Below are positions 1 to 6,639 of a DNA stretch of 16,743 nucleotides, piece after piece. How positions within the stretch are numbered: position 1 is the first letter of the stretch; every line of letters begins with the position of its first letter. Both the position numbers and the translations under genes were made by a program. The stretch covers positions 1 to 16,743 of the forward strand of contig DATGIQ010000363.1 of the NCBI GenBank assembly GCA_035295665.1, in the 5' to 3' direction. Source of the stretch: DATGIQ01 sp035295665 (lineage in GTDB: Bacteria > Planctomycetota > Planctomycetia > Gemmatales > Gemmataceae). Below the pieces are notes generated by a model. It had not been told where the DNA came from and searched no databases. It worked only from the letters and a program-made list of their open reading frames with translations.

Positions 1-2538
1 CAGCGCCAGCGGAGTCATTGCGATGAGCGTATTCCGCAAATTGCGGAAATCGGCAAACAGCACGGCCACGATGACCAGCAAGGCATACAGCCCGGCCCTC
101 TGGAAGCCGTCCTTCATGGCCCGCAGGCCCTCGACCGTGGAGAAGGGCTTGCCGGTCGCTTCGGGATCAACCGTGGCGATTTGCCGGGTGAAGTGTTCGA
201 GCGGCTCGAAATCCCACAAGCAGTCTTTGGCGAACACCCGCAGCAGCCATTTGCCACTCTGGCCAATGTATCGTTCGCGGAACTCCGGAGGCAGATCGGC
301 CACCTGGATTGGCAGCGGCGTGGACACATCGCGCAACCGGTGTAGGTCCTCGGCCAAGTCTCCGGCGAGCCGCTGCTCGAACGATTGCAATCGTTCTTCG
401 ACGATTGCCTTGATCGGCCCACGATTCAGCTGGTCGTGAAGGTCCTGCAGCCCGCGGCATAGCTCGGGCAAGAGTGGCTGCGCCTTAATGTCTGCCAAGG
501 GCTGCAATTGCCCCACCAAGCAGGCCAATTCATTCTTGACCGTGGCCTGGTCAGGACGCAAGTGGCGGATCAAGCCGCCGCGCGGAGGCAGCGCACGCAA
601 CCGGTAACGAATGTCACGGAGCAGCTCCAGCTTGTTCGACTGATCCCCAGGAACAAGCGAAGCCGCTTCCACAACACGGCTCACATCGGACAGCTGCTCG
701 TAACGAGCCTTGAGGGCCAACGCCTCTTCCTGACTATTGGTGATGCTGAGCGCGTGCCAGCTTGCCCCGGCTGTGTGTTCGATGAGGGTCAATTCCCATT
801 TGACCGATGCGAGATCGCGCGCCTGGAGGTGCAGCAAGTTGTGATCGTACCGGAGCCCCAGGGCGCAGACGGCCATGCAGGCGGTCAATGTCAGGCCCAC
901 CCCGAGGACCCATCGTGGCTGCCGTAAGAGCCCGGGCAGCCAGCTGTCGGTCGCCGTGAGAGGATTCAGGAGTGAGGCCTGCGCGGGGAGGATGGAGGAA
1001 TGAGGACGAAAACGGGAGGCGGTACTATTGCGTTCCCTACCATTCCACTTCGGTTCTGAGGCGAGTTGGCGACGATCAAATACCATTACAAGCGCGGGCA
1101 AGACCGTGAAGCAAGCCAGGGCACACAGGAGGACGCCGCAACCGGCAATCCAGCCAAGCTCCGCGACGGCCCGGAAATCGGCCAGCATGGCCGCAAAGAA
1201 GGCCAGTGCCAGCGTCGTCGCCGCGGTCAAATTGCCGATTGCCACGTGGATGGTGGTATGCAGCAAGGCGGCACGAACGTCGGCCCCGCCGCGTCGCGCC
1301 TGCTCATAACGCATGACCCACAGTACGCCGTAGTCGCCCATGCCGATCAGCATGACTGCGAAGGTCGCCGACAGGATGTTGAGATGGCCCACCGTCAGCG
1401 TGAGCCAACCCATCGCCCAGGCGGTGCCCACCAAGAGCGTCGTTACGGTCAGCAGGGGATACCAGATGCCGCGATAAACAAGAAAGAAAAGCAACGTCAC
1501 GCCGGCGATAGCCAGCCACGAGGCCAGCCTTGTATCGCTCTCGGCCGCGGCCATTTCATCGCTTTCCAGGACCGGCAGCCCGGTCAGGCCGAAACGCAGC
1601 TCCGGAAATGCCGGGCGGAGGTCCTCCAGTATGCCGCGCAAGCCATCAACGCTTCTCTTGGCTGCCGTGAAGGAGCCTTCCTCCTTGACCGGCCGGGTCA
1701 ACAAAAACGCCAACGAACCGTCGCCGCTGAAGAAAAACTGCGGTTGGCTCATGAGGTCGAGCTGTTCCGGCCCCAGCAGCGCTTCGCTCCGTGCAGGATC
1801 GGCCGAAACGGCCTCATTTGAGATTTTGGGAGCCGGCTCCGGCAGAAGACTATGCCACGGATTGTGATATTTGGACGGTTCGGCCAGGGCCGCGGTTGCT
1901 GATCGCGTGACCGCCAGCAATTGTGTGAAGAATTGTTCGTCGGCTGACTGGAGGGGGGCCCCAGGGGTAATCTTGCTGGCTCGGTCGCGCGCCTCATGAA
2001 GCAGGCTAAACAGCGTAAGCGATTGCCAGCTCACTGGCCCTAGTTCCAGCAGCAGGCTCATGCTCTTGATGTTGTTGTGGATCTGCCGAATCTGTTCGGT
2101 CGGCAGATACAACAACGCTCGGTTGCGCAGCTGCTGGAGATCCACCTTGTAAAAGAGCCGATCAAAAAGCTGCGGTCGTCGCTGGACTTCCGCCGCCAAG
2201 GATTCCAGGGCATGCTGCATCCGTTGGCGGTCGGCTCCCTGAACGACGACAACGATGTCATCATCGTCGCCGAACTCTGCCAGGTATCGCTGCCAGCGCT
2301 GCTGATAGTCCTTCTTGGGACTGAGCAGATCACTTCGGCGCGTGTGGTATTCCAGGTTGGTGTGGAATACATACAGGGAAATTCCGGCCACGAGCACCGA
2401 CAGTGTCAGCACCAGCCTGGGGAACGCGCATGCCGCACCAACGATGCGGATCAACCAGCGATGCGCAAAAGAGGACTCGTCCGAAAAACAGGGAGGGCAC
2501 CCACTTTTCGGATCCGCATGATACTGTTCCGGCTTCAT
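1..2538 (-). CDS. MMPL/RND-family membrane transporter, HpnN-like, 3' end cut by window edge
   Basis: 846 codons are open to the left edge with no stop, so the C-terminus lies outside the window. The start is the ATG at 2538; GGAGG lies upstream but with a long 12-base gap. A first membrane segment spans about residues 41-58 and is followed by a large periplasmic loop beginning near an acidic run (GDDDD, about 90-94). A helix cluster from about residue 336 contains the GxxxDY-type signature typical of the family (MLIGMGDYG, Asp402, a likely proton-relay residue). A linker covers about 495-535, then the second half begins with a helix at Trp543; another helix is entered just before the edge. 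The duplicated architecture is that of MMPL exporters, which move lipids or hydrophobic molecules across the inner membrane. The Planctomycete relatives I recall are often annotated as the hopanoid transporter HpnN, but no hopanoid gene is visible here, so the substrate is unknown. The linker carries an odd low-complexity insertion. Confidence 0.88.
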   Translation of the reverse strand, partial: MKPEQYHADPKSGCPPCFSDESSFAHRWLIRIVGAACAFPRLVLTLSVLVAGISLYVFHTNLEYHTRRSDLLSPKKDYQQRWQRYLAEFGDDDDIVVVVQGADRQRMQHALESLAAEVQRRPQLFDRLFYKVDLQQLRNRALLYLPTEQIRQIHNNIKSMSLLLELGPVSWQSLTLFSLLHEARDRASKITPGAPLQSADEQFFTQLLAVTRSATAALAEPSKYHNPWHSLLPEPAPKISNEAVSADPARSEALLGPEQLDLMSQPQFFFSGDGSLAFLLTRPVKEEGSFTAAKRSVDGLRGILEDLRPAFPELRFGLTGLPVLESDEMAAAESDTRLASWLAIAGVTLLFFLVYRGIWYPLLTVTTLLVGTAWAMGWLTLTVGHLNILSATFAVMLIGMGDYGVLWVMRYEQARRGGADVRAALLHTTIHVAIGNLTAATTLALAFFAAMLADFRAVAELGWIAGCGVLLCALACFTVLPALVMVFDRRQLASEPKWNGRERNSTASRFRPHSSILPAQASLLNPLTATDSWLPGLLRQPRWVLGVGLTLTACMAVCALGLRYDHNLLHLQARDLASVKWELTLIEHTAGASWHALSITNSQEEALALKARYEQLSDVSRVVEAASLVPGDQSNKLELLRDIRYRLRALPPRGGLIRHLRPDQATVKNELACLVGQLQPLADIKAQPLLPELCRGLQDLHDQLNRGPIKAIVEERLQSFEQRLAGDLAEDLHRLRDVSTPLPIQVADLPPEFRERYIGQSGKWLLRVFAKDCLWDFEPLEHFTRQIATVDPEATGKPFSTVEGLRAMKDGFQRAGLYALLVIVAVLFADFRNLRNTLIAMTPLAL
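958..1014. repeat. Decayed low-complexity direct repeat inside the transporter linker
   Basis: Two 18-base copies, at 960-977 and 988-1005, match at 15 of 18 positions by eye. Both are built from GAGGAT and GAGTGAGG/GAATGAGG-like units. On the coding strand they give a Ser/Pro/Leu-rich peptide (residues about 509-528, including RPHSSILP) in the cytoplasmic linker between the two MMPL halves. Short GAATGAGG-type repeats are common clutter in planctomycete genomes (recollection, not checked). The tract keeps the frame open. Confidence 0.5.
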
Positions 2539-2580
2539 GAGTTCCGTCCGCCTCCTTGACCGCGGAATGCAGAGCGGCGA

Positions 2581-2609
2581 ATTGTAGGGAACCCGCGAAG
2601 TTCTTGCAA
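2581..2609 (-). promoter_or_regulatory. Sigma-70-like promoter of the MMPL transporter gene
   Basis: Reading leftwards there is a TTGCAA -35 element (2609-2604), exactly 17 bases of spacer, then a TACAAT -10 element (2586-2581, 5 of 6 to consensus). It lies between the upstream redoxin terminator and the transporter ATG at 2538, giving a leader of roughly 35 bases. The position makes the transporter an independent transcription unit. Confidence 0.55.
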
Positions 2610-2617
2610 GCCGAACG

Positions 2618-2665
2618 AAAAAACCCCGCCGATCGCTGTCCCAAGGGGACTCAGATACGGCGGGG
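2618..2665 (-). terminator. Rho-independent terminator of the redoxin gene, with a nested hairpin
   Basis: On the leftward transcript an 8-base-pair stem (CCCCGCCG with CGGCGGGG, at 2665-2658 and 2631-2624) is followed immediately by six T (2623-2618). The 26-base loop holds a second perfect hairpin, GTCCC-CTT-GGGAC (2650-2638). It sits about 155 bases past the redoxin stop codon and just before the transporter promoter. Confidence 0.8.
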
Positions 2666-2820
2666 CCGGAACAGAGAAGAAGCCAATATCATTTCATGTT
2701 CCGCTGCAAACTTGCCGCTGTCAACCCATCTTGTGTGTTTTTCCTTCTCAAATACACGGATTGAGCGGACTTTTCCGAATTCGTGGTTTCCAAGAGCCAA
2801 GCAAACAGTGCTGGTTCAGC

Positions 2821-3354
2821 TCACTTCTGTCCAGAGGGCCTATCGGCGATGGCCGCCACATCAGTCTTGAGCAACTTGGCCACTTCGGCCGAAAGGGCCT
2901 GCGCATTCTTGCCATCTTTGGTGCAGCCGCGCACGACGATCACAAGGCGGCCACCTTTGTCAATCAAGATATTCGTCGGCATCGCCTTGGTGTCGAAGGT
3001 TTTCCAGAGTTCTCCCTTGGGATCTGTAGCCCAAAGAAACCGGACGTCATGCTTGTCGACGTAGTCCTTGGCGGTATCTGGTTCCTCCTTGAAGACTGCC
3101 AAGGTCCGAAACCCCTTGGTTTCGTAAGCAGCCTGGAGCTTTTGGAAGTAGGGCAGCTCTTGGTCGCACCCGGAGCAGGCACAGGTCAAGCGGACCAGCA
3201 CGGGGCCCTCGGCGGCCAACTTGTTCAGATCGTACACCTGCTTACCGTCGGGCGCTTTCACGACGACCTTCGGCACAGTCTTTGTGGGTTCTTCCGCCCG
3301 GGCGCCACCCGTGAGGACCGCTCCCGCCACGAGGATTGCCATACCCATGCGCAT
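2821..3354 (-). CDS. Secreted thioredoxin-fold protein (redoxin / AhpC-TSA type)
   Basis: 177 residues. A signal peptide (about 1-20, cleavage after ARA) predicts export to the periplasm or cell surface. The mature part has a thioredoxin fold: a hydrophobic strand and then the active site CACSGC (Cys58, Cys60, Cys63), whose last four residues form a CxxC pair (CSGC). The helix ELPYFQKLQ follows, and a cis-proline loop is seen at AMPTNILID (Pro126). Redoxins of the TlpA/AhpC-TSA type reduce disulfides or peroxides; the particular substrate cannot be told. The start at 3354 is backed by AGGAGG six bases upstream. The gene lies 88 bases behind the unknown HEAT-like gene with no clear terminator between them, so the two may be cotranscribed. 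A terminator follows. The extra Cys58 just before the CxxC is unusual. Confidence 0.87.
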   Translation of the reverse strand: MRMGMAILVAGAVLTGGARAEEPTKTVPKVVVKAPDGKQVYDLNKLAAEGPVLVRLTCACSGCDQELPYFQKLQAAYETKGFRTLAVFKEEPDTAKDYVDKHDVRFLWATDPKGELWKTFDTKAMPTNILIDKGGRLVIVVRGCTKDGKNAQALSAEVAKLLKTDVAAIADRPSGQK

Positions 3355-3442
3355 GCCTGACCTCCTTCGTTTGAATAGCCGTCGGAGAAGTTCTTGAACC
3401 TATTGCCCTCCCGGCGGGCCTTCCGTTTCGCCGAGACCGTGA

Positions 3443-4960
3443 TCAGGGAAGGGGGACGTCCCGAAGCGTGAACGGAACCTCAATGATGATCATTCGCCGT
3501 GCCGAATAAATGAGCTTGGTTGGCTCGCGGAGGCCGGCACGGGAGTGATAAGTGCAGGAGATCTGCCGTGCGACCACGTTGCCATTGATCACCGGTTCTT
3601 CGGACTGGCCCGAGAGCGGAAAACTGTGCCCCTCGGCATCTTGGAGCACGAACGTGGCGGGACTGCTGGCCTCGATTGCCATTCCACCCCGACGCACCAC
3701 GCCGTTGACGACCCGGATGGCGTTCGGCCGCAGGACGCCCCGGCGGACTCCCCACACCACATTCGCTGAAGAGGCATCGGTCAATTCGACCTGGATGTGC
3801 ACATTCCCGTTCGGCTGCCGCTCCAGCGCGGTGAGCTTGAGGGACTCGCCTTCATCGCCAGTCCCGGTTCGTCCGATCGCCTTGCCGATGTGGTCGATCG
3901 TGACAATCGGTTGCGGCGGCGTCTGGACCTGCGCGGCCAAGATGCCTTTGATCTCTTTCAGCCTTCCCAAGGGCTTCTCGCCGGATTTGAGACGGACTGG
4001 GAAATCGCGTGGGGGAGTAAACGGCTGTCCCGTTTGCGCGTCCCAGAGCATGACGCCCGTGGCAACCGTTGTGGTTGTACCCGATTCGTTCCGAGTTTCC
4101 AGAGCAGGGGCCCAATCTCGGCCGTCTTCGTCCAGGGCTTTATCAATTCGCAAGTCGACAATGTTCTGCCACGGCAATTTGGGTTGCGGCGTAATTTCCA
4201 GCGTGAACAAGAATGGATCGGAACTCCTCTTGGCCGACGACCCGGACACTGGAAGGGCCCGGATTCGAACGGCTCCGATATGATCGGTCGGTAGGAGCGA
4301 TTGCTGGCCATCGACCAGGTTTAGCCTTCCATCCCAAACCCGTCCGAAGCCCAAGTTGGGCGTCGGCGTTTCCATCATCTGAACGAGAGCACGCTGCCGT
4401 TGGGCTGCGTCCGATAAGAGGCGATTATTGGCATCCAGCTCGGTCCCCGGGGCGGCTGGCTTCTCTACCAACCCGGCCGTATGGCAAAACCGATCGAACG
4501 CCTCCCAAAACGTCGCCTCACCCGTGTCGAGCGTGATTCTCCGATTGGCCAGGCGTTCTTTGCCACCGGCGATCTCGATGGGAAAGCCGGTCCGTCTCGC
4601 CAAGTCTTCGACAGCCTGGAGAAGCGGGGTGTCTCGATACACCAAGTGAACGGGCAACGGGGCGAGGATCTGTGCCGTGTCGATCCGCCGGCGAATCATC
4701 CGTGCCAGGCACTGTGCCCGGCGGCCAACTTCCGGGTCGCTGCTGAGGGCAGCTTGCTGCAAGGCCCCCAAAGCCGGTCCGCCGATTGCCTCCAGTGCAT
4801 GGTTCGCTGCTTCACGCTCTTTAAAGCTCGCACTTCCCAGCTGCGTGATCAACTGAGCGATCTCCTTGGCACCCGTGGCCGTCGGCGACCCCGCGTGCAA
4901 GGACCCAGAGGTCAAAGGAAGACAGCCTACGATGGCCAAGAGAAAAAAGAAGTTGCGCAT
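3443..4960 (-). CDS. Exported protein of unknown function with a HEAT-like N-terminus
   Basis: 505 residues from the chosen ATG at 4960. A GTG 33 codons upstream is also in frame, but the signal peptide begins at this ATG and GAGG lies about 10 bases before it. The N-terminus (MRNFFFLLAIVGC) is a short signal sequence whose IVGC resembles a lipobox (Cys13), although ordinary cleavage after LHA (23) is also possible. Residues about 33-90 look like one or two HEAT-type helical repeats (SFKEREAANHALEAIGGPAL), as in many planctomycete envelope proteins. Residues about 104-165 (TPLLQAVEDLARRTGFPIEI, then an ITLDTGEATFWEAFDRF stretch) resemble the small STN-like fold seen at the start of secretin-type proteins. 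The C-terminal two thirds are beta-rich and not recognised. It lies upstream of the redoxin on the same strand. No enzymatic motif is seen. Confidence 0.8.
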   Translation of the reverse strand: MRNFFFLLAIVGCLPLTSGSLHAGSPTATGAKEIAQLITQLGSASFKEREAANHALEAIGGPALGALQQAALSSDPEVGRRAQCLARMIRRRIDTAQILAPLPVHLVYRDTPLLQAVEDLARRTGFPIEIAGGKERLANRRITLDTGEATFWEAFDRFCHTAGLVEKPAAPGTELDANNRLLSDAAQRQRALVQMMETPTPNLGFGRVWDGRLNLVDGQQSLLPTDHIGAVRIRALPVSGSSAKRSSDPFLFTLEITPQPKLPWQNIVDLRIDKALDEDGRDWAPALETRNESGTTTTVATGVMLWDAQTGQPFTPPRDFPVRLKSGEKPLGRLKEIKGILAAQVQTPPQPIVTIDHIGKAIGRTGTGDEGESLKLTALERQPNGNVHIQVELTDASSANVVWGVRRGVLRPNAIRVVNGVVRRGGMAIEASSPATFVLQDAEGHSFPLSGQSEEPVINGNVVARQISCTYHSRAGLREPTKLIYSARRMIIIEVPFTLRDVPLP

Positions 4961-5114
4961 CAGCGTGGAACCTCGCCATCCGGAACAAGACGGTGGAGTG
5001 CGGTCGAACCGCTCTCCCGAGGGCGCGAACACGGAGTAGGGATATCTTATCACGACCACCGCCGGCGCGGCCAGCGTTTTGGCAGCCGCGTGCCGAGGGA
5101 TCGTCTGAAAATGA

Positions 5115-5160
5115 GAAAACGGCTTTGCCCTCTCGTTTGGAAGAGGGCAAAACCGCTTTC
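5115..5160 (-). terminator. Terminator hairpin behind the DUF1549-DUF1501 unit
   Basis: On the leftward transcript the arms at 5160-5142 and 5133-5115 pair over 19 positions with no mismatch, counting two G-U wobbles, around an 8-base loop. The opposite-strand RNA would have A-C mismatches at those two positions, so the structure is built for leftward transcription. T-rich sequence (TTTTCTCATTTTC) follows. The hairpin begins 66 bases past the DUF1501 stop. Confidence 0.75.
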
Positions 5161-5225
5161 CCCAGGTACCGCAGCGGGGGTCTCAAGCTCACCCACGGGC
5201 ATGGATGGGCTGAATGCAAACCGCG

Positions 5226-6560
5226 CTAGGCCAGGAGTTTCTGCACCACTTTCCCCTCGCGGAACAGTTGCACCGGCCGGCCGGTCGGCGTCCGCAGCTC
5301 CTGGTGTGGGTCGATTCCCAGGCAATGGAAGATCGTCGCCGCCAGATCGTCGGGTGTGCAGGGATCGGTTGTCGGGGCCATGCCTTGGGCATCGGTTGTG
5401 CCATGTACATAGCCACGCCGGAGGCCACCGCCAGCCAAGACAACGGACATTGACCGCGCCCAGTGATCACGGCCGGCATTCTTGTTAACCTTCGGCGTCC
5501 GGCCAAACTCCCCGGCACAGTATACCAGGGTATGCTCCAGCAGGCCCTGAGCGCTCAAATCCTGGATCAGAGCCGAGAGCGTCTGATCAAGCTGTGGCAG
5601 AAGTCGCTTGGAGAGCGTGTCAAAATTCTTGCCATGCGTGTCCCAGCCGCCCAGGCTGATCGTGACGAAACGGACGCCCGCCTGGACGAGCCGCCGAGCC
5701 GTCAATGTCCCCTGGCCAAAGGGAGTTTGGCCATAGCGCTCCCGCAGCGCCGGCGTCTCCTGGGACAGATCGAACGCCTTCTTGGTCTTGTCCGAGCGGA
5801 GGATTTCCAAGGCTTGCTTGTGGAAGGTATCCAGTCCTTCGACCAGGTCAGCGGACCGATCCAACGCTTGGAAGCCCCGATCGAAACCTTCGAGCAGCGC
5901 ATTGCGGTTTTCGAGTTCTTCGAGGGTGAAGCCGGCCGGCAGACTGACGCCGCGGACCTTGAGCGAACCACCTCCTTTGCCGCCTCCCGCTCCTTCCACG
6001 CCGAACGGGTTGTAAGCCGTCCCCAGGTAACCAGCCTGTCCAGCCGCACCTCCTCGGATGTCGCTGAACGACACGTAAGGCGGCACAGCGGGTTCGGCGG
6101 GCATTAGCCTGGCCACCAGCGAGCCCAGCGAAGGGTACTGAAGTGCCGGCGTCGGCTTGTTGCCGGTGGTCATGAAAACCGTGGCCGGCCCGTGCGAAGG
6201 AATGGTGTGGTAGAGCGAGCGGACAATCGTTGCCTGGTCGGTCACCTGGGCCATCTTGGGCAGATGCTCCGAGATGGCGACCCCTTCGACCTTGGTGGCG
6301 ATGGGTTTGAACTGGCCCCGGATGCCTTCCGGGGCATTGGGTTTAAGATCCCACATGTCCAGGTGCGAGGGCCCACCACCCAACCAAAGGAGGATCACTG
6401 CATTGGCCCGGCGTCCCTTCGGGCCGGGGGATGGGGCCGCCGACCGAGCTTCCAGGCGTAACAGGTCCGGCAAACTCAAGCCGAAAAGTCCAGCAGCGCC
6501 AAGCGTGAGGAAATCTCGTCGGTAGAATCCTTCGCAGTCGGTCCAGCAGCGTGTTGACAT
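5226..6560 (-). CDS. DUF1501 family twin-arginine exported protein (first copy)
   Basis: 444 residues. A twin-arginine signal (YRRDFLTLGAAGLFGL, Arg14-Arg15) predicts folded export by Tat. The body matches the DUF1501 family, which has an alkaline-phosphatase/sulfatase-like fold. Visible family motifs are LLWLGGGPSHLDMWDLKP near residue 60, GGWDTH (304-309), EFGRTP (351-356) and GRDHW (363-367), whose Asp and His residues are likely metal ligands by analogy. A Gly-rich loop lies in the middle (around 5955-6000). The start at 6560 has AAAGGAA eight bases upstream. It follows the DUF1549/DUF1553 gene by 79 bases with no terminator between, so the two form an operon, the usual planctomycete arrangement. 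The biochemical function of the family is not established; a role with the partner at the cell envelope is inferred. Confidence 0.93.
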   Translation of the reverse strand: MSTRCWTDCEGFYRRDFLTLGAAGLFGLSLPDLLRLEARSAAPSPGPKGRRANAVILLWLGGGPSHLDMWDLKPNAPEGIRGQFKPIATKVEGVAISEHLPKMAQVTDQATIVRSLYHTIPSHGPATVFMTTGNKPTPALQYPSLGSLVARLMPAEPAVPPYVSFSDIRGGAAGQAGYLGTAYNPFGVEGAGGGKGGGSLKVRGVSLPAGFTLEELENRNALLEGFDRGFQALDRSADLVEGLDTFHKQALEILRSDKTKKAFDLSQETPALRERYGQTPFGQGTLTARRLVQAGVRFVTISLGGWDTHGKNFDTLSKRLLPQLDQTLSALIQDLSAQGLLEHTLVYCAGEFGRTPKVNKNAGRDHWARSMSVVLAGGGLRRGYVHGTTDAQGMAPTTDPCTPDDLAATIFHCLGIDPHQELRTPTGRPVQLFREGKVVQKLLA

Positions 6561-6639
6561 GTGTGTGTTCCTTTGGTGCCCTTAGTACCCCTACTGTTCA
6601 GTCCGGCAGGGCATGCCGTGAACAGGGCTCCAATTCCCA

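Noticed and set aside
508..927. Rightward open frames of over 100 codons (also 1066-1821 and 3552-4283)
   Set aside because: They lie opposite strongly recognisable leftward genes, lack ribosome sites and show Arg/Gln/Pro-rich noise composition expected of antisense frames in GC-rich DNA.
1..2538. Transporter gene broken into several pieces by frameshifts
   Set aside because: A single leftward frame from 2538 to base 1 reads through without a stop; it only looks fragmented because it has no stop codon inside the window.
3355..3442. Terminator between the HEAT-like gene and the redoxin
   Set aside because: A short GC palindrome (CCCGCCGGG) is present but has no T run and only a tiny stem.
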